Shown here piece after piece: positions 28,641 through 42,800 of a DNA stretch of 64,000 nucleotides. Location of the stretch: contig WBMZ01004790.1 of NCBI GenBank assembly GCA_013400975.1, forward strand, positions 124,001 through 188,000. The letters are read 5' to 3'. Position 1 is the stretch's first letter. Each line of letters opens with the position of its first letter. A model generated the notes under the pieces. That model had not been told where the DNA came from. It ran no database searches and saw only the letters and a list, made by a program, of their open reading frames with translations. This stretch comes from Atrichornis clamosus (Eukaryota; Chordata; Aves; Passeriformes; Menuridae). Position numbers and translations under genes: made by a program.

Positions 28641-28712
28641 ATGTTTGTCAGCTACCTGATACTAACGTTGCTCTGCTTTCAAACAGCAGTGTTAGCAAGA
28701 CCTGGGGGTGAG
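28641..28712 (+). CDS. THSD4: THSD4 alternative first coding exon (signal peptide, short isoform)
   Basis: This exon has 24 codons from an ATG with A at -3, followed directly by a GTAAGC donor at 28713. The product begins Met-Phe-Val-Ser-Tyr, has a hydrophobic core (LILTLLCF), then QTAVLA and Arg-Pro-Gly-Gly-Glu. This is a classical secretion signal with a likely cleavage after Ala19 (V-L-A). The donor is phase 0, and so is the acceptor of the exon at 62029. From memory, human THSD4 has a long form of 1018 residues and a short form (ADAMTSL6-beta) of 658, and the residue matching the first residue of the 62029 exon is about 385. Then 24 plus the remaining 634 gives 658, so direct splicing of this exon to 62029 explains the short form. 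The link to THSD4 is inferred from location, phase and this length match. The signal peptide itself is seen directly. Confidence 0.75.
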
Positions 28713-28859
28713 GTAAGCAAAGTACAATGTCTTGTCAAAAATCGTCTTGTCAGAGTTGCATTTTCTTCATTTCTGTTAAGATGGACTGTGAATGATTGTT
28801 ATGCTATTAGACATTTTAGAATCGTGTTGTTTGTGTAATGTATAAAGAGCTTCTGCTTT

Positions 28860-28945
28860 GGTTTAGTTTTGGGGGTTTGTTTTGTTTTGGGGATTTTTGT
28901 TTGCTTTTTTGCTGTTGCTTTGGGTTTGTTTGTTTTTTTTTCTTT
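28860..28945 (+). repeat. T/G-rich low-complexity tract near the splice donor
   Basis: This is a run of TTTG, TTTTG and GGGTTT units ending in a long T run, starting about 150 bases after the alternative exon donor. Such tracts are common in bird introns. In the transcript it would be U/G-rich and could bind CELF- or TIA-type splicing factors, but nothing here shows that it does. Confidence 0.7.
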
Positions 28946-31900
28946 GCAAAAGCCTAAAGGTACTGAAGGAGGGTAGTTTGAAAGTTAACTTCTCTCAATT
29001 TGATACACAATACGCTTTCTGTGAGAGATGGCTAATTTGTGAATTTTTCTTTACTAACATACAAAGAAATATGATACTCTGCAGCAGTAGATGGTAGTGT
29101 TTTGTTCATATTTTCTGCAAAAAATGTGTGCTATTGAAAAAGTTTTTACACAGGATACATTTTGAGGATTTGAGCATGTAAAAACTCCAGGCTTCATTAC
29201 TTTAATAGCATTCTTTTTGTGCAAATACATATAATGTTTAGTCTGTGGCAGGGCAGAAAGAATGTGATTTTTTAAAAAATTGGTATCATATAATTAAAGA
29301 GAGACTTTATGCATTCCTAATATTCCTAATTCCTAAATCCGGAAGAGTGAAATAGAACAGCTTTTGCTACGCTTTGAAAAGTTGCTACTTGATTTATGAA
29401 AAGCCATTTTCCAGATTTTTGTCCCCATCAGAGCAGTTTGTTACGAAGTACTTACTTCATACCAAAGCAGAAATTTTCAGCTGCTCTTTTGCCATGTATG
29501 AAATAATTCAGCAAGCGTAGCACTGTTAGATACAAAATACTCCATCTAATGAAATTACTAGCAGAAAACACATTTGATACTCATTCTCCCTCATCCTGAA
29601 ATGGGATGCGTAGCTGTGCATTTTAAAGGAACCATTGGCTAATTTTGTTCCATAAATACACCTTCCTTAGGTAAATCTTCTGAAAACACAGATTCTCCTT
29701 TAGAACTTCGTCTTTTGTTAGCCCTGTCATAACTTTATAGTAGCCTAATGAAGTCTGGAGCAATTACTTTCCCTGGTAAAAGAAAGTGGAAGTGAACTGA
29801 AAAAATCACCTTGTCCAATGGTGTGTGATTGACACTCTCTGTGGCTCATATGTCTAGATAGAAAATTTATTTTGCTTTCAGGGTGTTTTATTAAGAGAAA
29901 CTGTAACAGCTTTGACTCAAGACAACGTCTCAATGAAATCTTGTGCTGCCTTTGATCTGATTAAAGCAGGGAAAAGTTTTCAGCAGAGTCTCAACAAATT
30001 TGAATGGTTTGATGATCAGAGCAACTGGAAGCTGATCATTGCCCTCTAGTTGTCACAGAAGTTTTTAACTTCCTGATAGATGGTTACTGAGCACAGAAAA
30101 TGATAGATGGACTCACTTTGTCCAGACTGAGGGACCTTAAAATCTGTGGTGGCTCATATGGAAAATATTTCTGTCACCACTGCATGCACATGTGGTCTTC
30201 AGAGATCCATATAAAGAACAAATCTAGAGCAGCAGCACTGTTGCCTGCCAATTATCCTCGTTAGCAAGTAAAATAAAAGCAATGCTATGTTCTTACCTGG
30301 AAATGAATTTCTGCTGTAAAAGTGCAATGTGGAATGTTTTAGCACTGTGATCCATATGCCAACTGTACTGTTGTTCTTAATGTGTCAGCTAATACAGCAG
30401 CCAAAATATGAAAAATGGCCTGTTGCTCTATCAATGAACTTTAGGTAATAGGTTTTAGTGTAGGTATTAGAAACATTTTCTTCTTTATTATGTTTGTATG
30501 GCTAATTTTGGAAATTTAATAATAAAAATATACTGTGTCTACTATTATAATATTTCTTTGTCCTGTATTGTAAGAGGCCACCCGATAATCTTGTGCATTT
30601 CCCTGCTCCAGCTGCAGAACCTTGGCTACATAAATATTATTTCTCTAGGAAATTACTCAGTAAAGATTTTTCCTGTGGTGGACAGTGAATTGAAGACAGA
30701 GAAAATAAGTGAGAAGCCGTTTTTTTAAAGGAATCTGAATTGTAGTTTTGTGCTCCTTTGAATTGTTTTGTATACTTCTCTGAATACTTTAATTGATTTA
30801 TAGGTATGTATTTTTAAAAGTTCTGCTCATAAAAATGTCAGGTTTTGATAGATTATAAAGTCAATGGGAAGTTGCTTTTCTTGCCAGCTTGCTTTTCCGT
30901 ATTTTAATGCTGCAGAACTTGGACTGTTCAAGAAACAGAAAATAACAAAAATTCAAGTATTATGCTTTTTCCCTTTAAAGGCAACTTGAGGAACCCCTAA
31001 CACTTGTTCTAATGTGTGTATGATTATGTTCTGCTTTTCATTTGTTGTTGATTTAAGGCATGACTTGACGTGAAGTGAGTGAAACTGCATTGCATCACTT
31101 TTCCATCCAGGAGGGAAATAAGGTTGTATAAGTTTGCAACTTGCACCACATTTGTAGTGGCCAAAGTTTTTTTGTGTGTGCTTCTTAGGAAATGCACATG
31201 GTGAACTCCTAGTTTCAAAACAACACTTAATCAAGGTTTCCTCCTTCACACTTTAATCTGGTGGTTTGGCATCATCTCTAGCATGAAAATCGTTGGTTTA
31301 GCTAGATGCATTGGGCTTGAGAAATCTTTAAGCAACTAGGGAATTTTCCTGAGGAATAGCCCATCCCTGTATTTTCGAGTAGTCCTAAGGCTATCATTAC
31401 TCTTTGCTCACAAGCAGGTAGCCTTGTAAATACTGTTTTCTCAGTCTACTTGATAGATATTTGTGTTTGAGAAGAGAATTTCACATTTTTTGAGATTTTA
31501 GTTGATTCAGTTGAATTCTCCCATTTTAGTAGCTTCTTTAATCTCGCGCAAGTTGACCATAAATCAGAACTGTCAGCCCTACCTCACCCAGTGCAGGTGT
31601 CAGTGAAGCTGTGCAAATGTACTGAAGTCACCAGCCTGGCCTTCCCAGCAGTAAAGCCAAAACCAAATTGTACCATTCTGAGTTTTGCTTGACTTGTTTT
31701 CTATTAGCATTTTAAAAAAAATCAGTCTAGCTGACAGGATGTGTGGACAAAGGGAACTAAACTTCACATATAACTTAAGTGTTGATTTGATCTGTATTTT
31801 AGTGTGACATGTAATCATAATCTGACTAATCAGAAAAATTCATTATATATGACTTAACACTTTAAACATGTTTAAGTGAATAGGAGCAGGTTTGTAAGAT

Positions 31901-34900
31901 GTAAAGCTAATTATTTTCAGTTCTTGAGTATTTGTTCAGAAAACAGGATGTTTTGCTACACTGAATCAGTCTCTTTATGGAAGCAAAAGTGTTATTTAAA
32001 TAGGTGGATACTGTTTAGCTTCAGAGTATTGAATACTACACACTGTTCAGCTTTCTTCATAAAGTAGTTCAACATGAAGTGTAGAAGATACTAAACAGCG
32101 TCCTCAAGAATTGTTTTAATATATTTTTTATTATAAATAAATTTCACAGATGTGATATGCTTCCCTTTGGAATTTGGGCATAAAGAGGGTGAAAAAGTCA
32201 TGCTCCACCCACTAAAATGAGTAAATGAAAAACTTTGAGTGTGATTCTTGGTATGCTGCAGACACTGCTGGTTCTGGACAGTGGCTTATGGGCCAACGCA
32301 TGGAGCAGTTGTTGTACACAGTGTCCCAAGCTGCAGGAATTAACAGACAGGAATAGACAGGAATGCAGAGGACCCCACTGCCACGAGCTCCCAGTCATCT
32401 ACACCTCCACACTGGCTGGCCTCTCTGCAGTGTGTATCTTGTCCACAGGAACCAGAGAGGCAAAGTGGACTTGTCAACATTTTAAAAGATCAATCAGGTC
32501 TGAACAGGTTCGGGTGTCACAATCCCCACTACACAAATGCAACCCATTGCAAGAAACATTTCAGTGTTCATCCCAGTATTGTTACTTCTTTCTATGTAGT
32601 ACAATATGAAGGGAGCTTTCCAGTCTTGGTCTCAGAAATAGACTGCTTAAGCAAGAGGCAAAAAACACAGAGAAACCCAAACACCTTGAGGTCATGGTCC
32701 TTTTGACACTGTCTCTTGACTGACTATTCTCTTGTCAAGGAAGAACTCTCTTTCTTGTGACTTATTGGAGTAAAATTTCTGACCTTACTCAGTGAAATCT
32801 TCCAGTGTTATGTGGTCAGACCTGATGCACGTGTGGTCGCTGGTATGGGCAGGTGTGAAGAGTCAGGGGAGGCAGCTCACCAGCAGGTCTCTTGTGCATC
32901 AGCTAATGCAATTTTGGACATTTCTGTGGAAGGGCAGCCTGGACAATGAACATGCTAATGCTTATGCTGCCTGTCTGTTAATGATCTTAATTTATTGCAT
33001 TCAGCTTTACATTACCAGGCATGTTGGCATGGCCATAATTACTTTTGTATCTGTGACTTTTGTCATCTTCAATTTTTTTCTCGTTATGGTAGTCCTGTGA
33101 GGTAGGGGAGTGCTATTACAGAGAGGTAAAATACAATTTGAAAGCTCAAAACAGTTATTGCTCAGAATGACTTTTATTTATGCTTGACAAATCAGCCTTT
33201 CTAGCACATAAATGGTTTTGTATCTGAGCACTGTCTCAAAGAGACTCTGTAGGGCCAGGAAATGGACTGGTTGAGTTTAGCTGATGCCACACCTTCAGTC
33301 ATGGGCAGGGAGCACATGATGTGGCCCAATAAAACAAGCATTTTCATCTCTAACTTCCAGGGAGCCAGCAAATAAGAAAACATAATTTCTCCCACTGACA
33401 TACAGACAAAAATAATTCCCCATCTCTGTACCTGAGTATTTCCATCTGCAAGCCAAGGTTCACAGGGTTTCCACTGATCCTCCTGAGAAATTGGTACGTC
33501 ACCTTGACTGTTACTTTCCCATAAAACATCACCCTTAATCCTTGTGCTTGTGAAGCATGAGAATGTTTGAGAACCTTTGTGCACTGGTAACTAAGGAGGG
33601 ATTGAACCATTTATTTATTTAGCATATGTAAAAGAAAGTTATTTGGATTTACTTTAAAATTACCCTGTTCTGAGTTAGAAAAAACAGATGGTAATTTACA
33701 TATGGCAGTAACTGCTGACATCACCAGTAAAACATCTGAAAGTGAGACATACCATACTTGAAAAATAATCCTGTCAAGTAAATATCCACAGCCCTGGCCA
33801 AATTATAAGAATATGCTCTATGTATTGCTGTAAGTACTACAGTACAGATGTATTTGACCTCTGACATACTTGCCTCTATCTAGTTTTATTGTCTCAACTG
33901 CAGTAGTGGTAGTACAACCCTGTTTTGCTTTAAAAAACTCTGATGTAAACGTACTGTTGTAGGATGTTCAGTTTAAAGTTAATTACACTCCAGCAAAATG
34001 ACTCAAACTGTATTCTTTCACCCTATGTGATTAGGCAGAATAAATGTTCTTCTGTTTTTTTTCTCAAGATTTCTGTATGGCATTAGTTGTTCCTGTATGG
34101 CGTATCTGTGCTATTCTTGTGGGAAAGACAGGACTGAAATCCCAGCAGAGTGGTGTGTCCTGACCAAAGTCTGTAAGGATACATCCTTAACAGCCCTCAG
34201 ATCACAAGCCTAGATTCCGTCTTTTGGCTTTGGACTCTGGTTCAGGCTGTGCTGAGCTTCTTGTTCCGTGCCATAAACATCTAAAAGACAGATTGAGGGC
34301 TGCAGTAATTCCCACAGTAATTACAGCATCATGCTCAGTCCTAGCATAGTTAAGCTAAATTCATTAAGTCATTACCAAAGAAACAGTTCTGTGTGATGGA
34401 TGAGCTAATTTGTTTCTGAGACACAGTTCACAGACCATTTTCTGGAAAGCTGTTCCAGAAAGTTGTTGGATTGCTTATTAGATAGACATATGTTTAAATG
34501 AATTTACCATAAATTTTACACCTGGAAATACTATTTTCCCTAGAAACGAACAGTTTACAAAGTACTTTCTTTATCATATTTCATTATCAGTATCCATTCT
34601 TTTGATTTGCTTAATTTTTCTTCTCTTTGATTTTTGAAGTAATAATTCTCTTGAAATTGAATTCTAATGAATGGGGTTTTTTCACTGTAATGTAAATGCT
34701 TTTTTCTTCTGGCTCAGTGAGTTGAGCTCCTTTTCTAAGGATTTTAATATTTATTCCAAACTTGCTGAGGATATAAATGGAGCAATGATTTAAAAGGCAG
34801 GTAGTTTATATTAGGAAGTATTGAAAGGTATTCACAAACAACAAAAAAGGGGAAATAAAGATATAGTAAATAAAATAAGTCTCTTTAATTATTTTGTAAA

Positions 34901-36781
34901 TCATAACAGTCATTGTATAAACAGGTTTTTCTTCTAAAGACTTCTTTGGTTTTCCTATCTCTTTATGGCGATGTTATAAGGCTCTGAATTTTTAAGTGCT
35001 CTGATGTATAATAGGGCACAGGAATGTGTTCTAAGACTCATAAAATCTTTAATTAAAAGAATGGAAATTCTTGTAAACTCCTGGTGGTTGCCTTTAAGTA
35101 ATATCACTTCTTAAAACACTTCCCTCTCCCCGCAGCCTGTGAGATTATCTTTCATTTTGTTACAGCACTGTTAGGTTGTGCTGTGGATGATGTACACATT
35201 TTAGAGAAACAAGTTGATTATTAGAATTCCTCAGCCTTTCGGGAAGGGAGACCTGGCACACAAAAGAGACTGTGCTAAGTAACTAAACAAATGCTTTGCT
35301 GTTAAAAGTCAAAATGGAATTTTGCTACCAGCTTTCCTGCAGGCACTGCTGTAGGTGAGTTACTGGCACTGCTCTCTGAGCTGTCACTCAGAGCCTCTGA
35401 GTCAAGAGTTGGGGGCAATTATGCAGCCACCAGAAACATAAAGCAAATTTTCTCTGCGTGGTTGAAAGACAGTGGATAGAAGGGGACTGGTATGTGCCAC
35501 ATATCCCTGTCCTTACTTGATCTGTAGCTTTCTTCATTGTTCCTTCAATATCACTTACTGTTCATGGCAGCCAAAAGGACAGCAGCAGGGATCAAACATC
35601 ATTCACTGGTGTGTGAAAGGACCCAAGGGCACCAACACAGCAATTATATCACTGACAGCAGCTACCTTGCTTCTCTTTAAAGACCCCTTCTAAATGAGAC
35701 ACATGAAAGTGAAGCATGAGAGTATTAAATTAAAGGTTTGCCTGTGTATGTCATTGCCTCAAGCTGTCGATCTGTTTCTTCATGGGTTACAGGTATTATT
35801 TTCCCAGCATGTGGATTGTGGGGAAGGTTTTATCAAGAGACAGAAATTTTTGACAAATTTCCACTCCCACCTATTTGGCAGTTACAGGAGAGTGAGGTGA
35901 ATTAGGAGTCAATAAATTAATCCTCCCAGCCATAACTATTTTTTGACTGAAGCATAATGTTTGCTTCCATTTTTCATGAGTTTTCTTCCCAAAATGTCAT
36001 GATGACAGGAATAAATACTTAAACATTCTTGACTTCAAGGACACATCCTCTTGTTGTTAAAATTTTTAATCAAAAACAAAAAGGTTTTTAAAATCGTTTT
36101 TTTAAAAGATGCTGACCAATATCACAGGTAGATGATAACATAGCAGTAGGAAGCTCGGTATTTAATATTAAATTGTGTCCTTGTGCCTTGGAAGTTGAAA
36201 TTATAGAGCAATGGTAAAAGCATGTGGAAATGCTGCATTTTGATCTCAAACACTTGATAGATTTACCATAACAAATCACCCTCTCTGAGAAAAGATCTCA
36301 TCTTTCTCTTAATGTAGTAGTTTCACTGTACATTTCAAATGAGTTTTAAGTAACTGCTGCAGAGACAACAAAGCCACATTTGATAACATTCAGTGTATAG
36401 AGGGTACATTAACATCTGTACATGAACAGAATGTCTGAAACACGTGCTGGACTCTTGCTTGTAAGTACTTGAAAACTGAGATTTATTCAGTGCTCGAATG
36501 AGCAGGTGATAGTCAAGTATTCTAGCCAGGGGCACCAACTGTTTTGATGTTGTAGCTGTGAGACAATATCCTCTAGAAAAGCACAAGGACACAGAATAAC
36601 TATATAAATAACTTTTCCTATTTCCTCATTAATGGAAAATTCTTGCCGAACTTGCAGAATTACCTTATTTGAGCCAATCTGTTAACTAAAGACAATTTTG
36701 TTAAATGTTTCCTTATATATTTTCATAGTGAGAACATCAGGCACAGGTTTTCTTGATGGTGTGGAGGAACTGAAGAGAACA

Positions 36782-36870
36782 AGTGATGGATGCAGAGTGC
36801 CCAGGTGACACACACAGATGATGGCACAGAGTGCCCAGGTGGCACACAGAAGTGATGGGTGCAGAGTGCC
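36782..36870. repeat. 34/35-bp minisatellite, about 2.6 copies
   Basis: There are three units: 36782-36815 (34 bp), 36816-36850 (35 bp) and a partial one at 36851-36870. All share the core CAGAGTGCC, and the first two also share CAGGTGRCACACA. The divergence between units shows that the duplication is not very recent. It is GC-richer than the flanks. Confidence 0.85.
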
Positions 36871-39800
36871 AAATATACCAAATTTTCATTATGTGTTACA
36901 TTCATTGGAGTGCTTGGCGATTGGTGATATGATGGCACTGGGATGAATAATGCATTACCAAATAAACCCACAATTAGGAATGCTTAACATAAGAAATAGA
37001 AATATTTCTTCAGTTGCTTTATTATGGTTCAGGAAATTACCCAAAATAAAGCGAAGCAAAATGATCAGTAATTTAACTATCAGACCATTCTGATAGTGGA
37101 AGTAAGAAAACACCTAATGCATCCAGCTGTTGCTGTGTGGCCATTGGGGATTATCTCTAGTAAGACCATGGCAGCAGAGGCTGGGTTGTATCCTGTGTTT
37201 TCCTTTTGAATGACCACCATTTTTAATTTTCAGTTAAGAGTGAGAAATAGTAGAAGTGACAACTAATGTCATGATGCATGATGCATATCTGTAATAATAG
37301 AAATAGGTTTCTAACCATGTAAACATGGTTAATAACCAAGTAAAACCAGGCTTAGGATTCAATTTAAGGTAAACAATCATAATAACTTGTTCAAAAGAAA
37401 CTAGAAAAATTAGAAGTCTCATCTTTAGAGGTACTAACTTCCCTTCACATAGCTGTGTCAATACTGAGAGGCTTTAAAGGAACCTTAGTCTTAGTGAGGA
37501 TCAGGCCAGGAATCTATCAAGTACAGTTCTGATTTCTTAGTTCTCACTCCTAACAAACTACCTAAATATCACACTATTTTAAAGGTGTTAATAAATGTTA
37601 TTTCTTAAGTGTGGTCTTTTCCTGTCCATCGTTTCTGCTTGGTAATGGGTACGTTGAGTCGTTAGGCATGTTTCAGTTTTGTCATTCTCACTGCAGTAGA
37701 TTCTGCTTGGGACAAATGAGCCATCAAACTCTTTTATGAATTTCCCAAAGGCAGTTCTAGTAAAGAAGAATCAGTAAATATCTGTTTACAAGACACTCTA
37801 CTGAAAAAGTAGGAGTTACTTGAAAAAATGTAATACATTTTTCCATGTTGTCAGAAGTCAGCAGTGATGCACAGAAGTCCATTAGTCCTTGGAAAGAATG
37901 GCAGTTGGTGTAGCTCCAGCTGTATATGTAGCCATTCATTTTAAGAATTGATTGAGAGCAGATGAGATCAAAAGCTAACATCTGCAGCTGTTTCTAGCTG
38001 CTAAATAAGCATTAAGGACCTGGTGAAGCTGTATTTTAGTGAAGGACAAACGCTTCAGAACTTGCAAGTACACATTTCAATGCTAACAGTACTATAGCAC
38101 TGTTCTCACTCAAGTTTTGGGTTCTTCCCTGTTGAAGAGAAAGCTGGGAATACCTAGTGAGCAAGTTAAAATTTGCAGAACTTCACATTTCCCTGTGAAG
38201 GATAACAAGTTAGTTCTTGGATAACAAGCTGATGTTGCTAGCAAATGCTAGTACTTCTGCTTCAAGTCAGAAGGAAATTTCTACTTCATCATAAACAGTT
38301 TGGCAAAATTTTAGAAAGTAAGGAGTGAATGCTGTTGCTTAAAACATTGTTTGCTTTAAGAGGATTTGGCCAAGGAAAGTAAGGAAATGACCTGAAAAAC
38401 AGTCAGCCTTGTGGAAACTATTGGAGACTTCATTAGGGAGACATTGCAGGGAAGCAAAAGTGGAGGATCAGCACTGGAAATGTCAAGGCTCAAATAAAGG
38501 TGATGAAAGCCAAATTGTCACTGATTTAAAACTGTCATTATTAGGGTTTTGGTATCAGCAACTGAGGATTTAGGAAAGATGTCATTAGCCAAATCCTGCT
38601 GCCTTGATTAGATGCAAATTTTCCTATATGCATTACACAAATATGTGTACAATGACTGAGTTGTGAGTGCGTTGGTTGGGAGGATCTGGAAATGATGTGG
38701 TATCCTGCAACATAAGGAAGGAAAAAAACATCTGGTGTGGGACATTTCTAAAAATACTAGGAGCTGACTAAACTGTGTGCAAGCCCTTTTACATTTTAGA
38801 ATGGCAGTGCTAAAATTCAGCAGAAATGCTGTCCCTTTTTTATTCATAAAAGTTCTGTGGCCTCATAAGTTTCTGATTTTTATGTATTTATTAAATTACA
38901 TTTTAATGACGTAATTTTGATAATGACGTTTGCCATTATTTGCTTTGGGTCTGTGAGAATATTAAGCCTTTGTCTGAGAGATCACTTTGCACTTTTAATA
39001 CATTATTCACTCACTGAATGATCAAACTTACAGATACAAAGAAGCAGTTAATTTTTTATCCAATCTGATACAATTGCACAGTAAGTACCTGTAATTACAG
39101 ACCTCTGAGACACCATTGCTTGGCTGCTGCAGAGGATGACAGTGATGCTTACCAGTGTATTTACATGCACGTGTAAATGCAATCATTTAGTCTCTTTGTG
39201 GTCTCCTTTTTCATCAGAATATGCCATTTTAAAAGTACTTCCTGAATCAAACAATTTTTTTTAAAAAATCATTTTTCTGTGACTTGTTATTGACAAAGTG
39301 TCCTTGATGCACTATTGGTATTTATTGTATCCCTGAGATAAGTGAACATGAACTACTAATTTTAATTCTATTTTATAACATCTTCTGGATAGAAAATGTA
39401 ATGTAATATTAATTCTCAGTGAAGTAGAAACCATTTTGAATGGATTGCAGCCTTGATGTGTGTCCTTGTAGGCTGCATAAAGTCCAAACTACAGACCACA
39501 GTTGGTGAAGTCACATCAGCAGTTGTACATGATCAGAGATGCATGACTGGATTGCTTTAGCAGTTGGGTGGCTGGGTTTTCTTGGATTTGGTATTTATTT
39601 TTCTATTTTTATATCTATCCGATGGTTTCTACTATGGATTTGTTGAACTTCAGATAAAATGCAAACTATGGAAACCTTATAATTTGTGGTTAGGAATAAA
39701 ACTAAACGTCATGTCCTTGAAATTCAGAAGTTATGTAATTAGATTTTCTTCCTGGTGTTTTTCACTTCTAAGTATTTTTGCTCTTTTGTCTGGACAAAAA

Positions 39801-42800
39801 AAAAAAGCTTTAATAGTCATTCTGGAATATAAGATTCGAATTGTCCTTGTGGGTAAGGGTGTCTAGCTTTCTGTTTCAGGTCACTTGTCTTCCAGTCTTT
39901 CTTATGTTAATGTCCTTTTTCCTTCTGTCCTTGAAGGTTCAGAGATAAGTATTTAAATTTAGGAGTACACTTTTTATTTGGAAATAAACCTGAAAAACTT
40001 GGATAGTCTGAATATTTGACAATTTCCTAGTAGCAACTAAGAGAAAAGGCAACTTTCAGGTAATTGGGGATGTTTTTTTCTGATTTGGAATGTCATCAGA
40101 ATTGTTTTACCAGCTTCAGTTGCTTCCTATCAATACATTAATTTCTGTAGCTGCTTCAGTTTCGATGGTGCAGGCCAACACTTGTACCATTGTCACGTAT
40201 TGTCTTGTACCATAGGGATCCCTTATGGTCTAGTGAGTCAAACGTTTCAAATAAAGCTTTTCTGTCATTGTGACATTCAGAACAGGTAGTTTCTGTATGG
40301 ATGTTCTGACAGAGGTGAGACGGGCTTACGCTGTCAGGTTTTCCTGATTGAGTGCTGTTGGATCGCTTTCTTCTGCATAATGTCCCGTTACCGAAAGCCC
40401 TGCTGCCTGCCTCGCATGTATAGGTGAGCTAGTGAAGGTTTTAGTGTGTTCAAAACTGGTCAGATCCTAAGACCTCCCATTGACCAGTCCCTGGTCTGCC
40501 ATATGTTTCATGTTTTTTGCTTAACTTAAGAGATAGGAGACTTATGGTAGGGCCTGTGGCTGCATTAGCATCACAAAGTACTGCTCAGCTGTAGGCATTC
40601 TTTCTTCTAAACTCCGCCTCATCCCTTAAAAAGAGATACACAAAATTGTAGATGGTAGATTGCCCACAAGGAAAGCTTTATGTCATGACATTCTGAAAGT
40701 TATTTCCATTTTCAAGTCCTCCATGCCATTCACCTCTGTACTGTTCTATTCACCTTGCCAAACTTAGGTTCATCTGGGAATCCTGAGGTAAAATGAGGGA
40801 GTCCCAAGCCACAGGGCAGCATCAAAGTGTCCACAAGTGGTCTTAAAAATTGCTGGTGTCACTAATCCCTTATTAGATATAATGAGGCCCTAAAATTTCT
40901 TTTTGAATTGCCTTCATTAACCTGAGTCCTGTGTAACTTGGTGAGGCAGATTTTAAATGTCTTTGTTAACATAGCAGGAGAGGTTATTAGAGGTTAATCC
41001 CTGAAGCATGACAGTTTTTATGCAGCCATAAATTTATTTGTGTACGTTAAAAATACAAATGGCTTAAAGTTCAGCCCTTACAGTCTGTCTGGAGCTTAAC
41101 TCAATGCACAATCATGGCAGATTTCCAGAGAGTGGTTGTGCCAGGCTGCAAGAGTTGGTTTCCCTGTAGTGGTGAAGCTGAAACCATCTGACTGCACATA
41201 CTTGAAGTCAGTTCACTGTTGAATTGGCAGCAGTTGCGGTCAGGCTTCAGTTGTACGAAAATGCTTTATTGCTTCCAAGTTTCCCTTTCAGCAAAGAACA
41301 CTTATAAGACCATAAAACTGTCTGTGTCTTTCTAAGATCTATCATGGCAGCCTGGTAGAACAGCATGTATTTTTCATTTGAAGAGTTAGTGCTTTCCAGT
41401 TATGTAGAAGGCTTAAGTAGTAATATTTATTTGTCCTCTGACTTGTTTCCTGTTGTTTTCCTCCGTCCCTTCTGAAATGCACTGATCTGCATCAACAATG
41501 TGGAGAGTTTACTTCCTCTACTGGTTTTAAAACAGCAGGAGATGCAAGTGATGGGAATATCTGCTGCAGGATGATTCAGCAATCCTGCCAAAAAGAAAAG
41601 GAGAAAAGTGCCACAGAGATTTAAACCAGCACTCTGTGTGAAGTGGCACAAGGTGATACCTTCTTTCCATCTTAATCTTCGAGATAAATTCCATCCTCAC
41701 TACTTTTGTGTATGGTAACTGTGCCTGCTAATCCGTTTGCAGGACCACTGACTTTACAAATTCAATTTTTACTTGCCTTTGCTTGTGTTTTTTAGTACAA
41801 CAGCAGCATCATAACAAACTACCGCACATGGCTTCCATCCCAAATGTGTTTGTTGGCTTCTTTCAGATAAACCTGAAGGAGAGAACCCCTTCTGTTCATT
41901 GCTTGAAAATATTAGCATGCAAAGAAGACATTTCTTTATACAGAAAACAACTTTTTTGTGTGAGGAAGACGAGAATCTTTGTATTACAGATCTGAACTTT
42001 CTGAAAATACTATTTTACATCCTGTTGCATTTATTCCCCTCTTCTCCCCTCCCCTTCCCCCTTACATAGTTTCAATTTTGAGAGAAGAATTTGATTTGGT
42101 TGGGAAAGCTGGAGTTTTTCCTGTCCTGCTAGTCTTGAAGGACTCACAGTAGGAATAGCATGGGAAGCAAAGGCATCAGATGGTAGCCCTGTGGTTTTGG
42201 AGGGTGAGAATACTCGCTGACTGATCATGAGACAGAGGATTTTGGTTCAGATAAGTCTTTTGTTAATGAAACTTTCTGGTATTTGGAGTACAGGTTTGTG
42301 TAGTCCATCCCCTGCAGCAAATCCTTCTTGTCTTCCACAGGCTTCTATTGATGAAGGCCAGCAACAACTTTTACCTTACAGGATTGTCTCACAAAATGCT
42401 CTTATAAACCCTGATGAAAAGAGGCCTGCTGGGAAGGAGCAAAAGAATACTTTAATAAATAAAATCATTATTTAAGTTTTTAGGCCTTAAAAGTAACAGA
42501 GATTTTTTTTTTAAAAGTAATCTTACTTCTGTGTCTAGTGGAGTGAGACTACAAACAGTGCTGTGAGAATGATGGGACAACTGACATGTATAGTTCATCT
42601 TATTCCATCAGCTCATTAGAAAGGTTTGATCTTCCCTTTGAAATGTACTGAATATGGGAAAAGTTTTTAAAACGATATAGTTCTTTACATATTATTTCTT
42701 CAGATTTTAGATTGAATTAAGGAGTTTCCACCAGCTAGCAAGCCAGTTAGTCTCCCTGAAGAGCATGTGTAGAGAGTTACAGATTACGTAAATATTTTGA

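Noticed and set aside
32235..32609. 124-codon plus-strand frame, one of the longest in the window
   Set aside because: No recognisable domain, no good splice signals at its edges, composition like other GC-richer chance frames.
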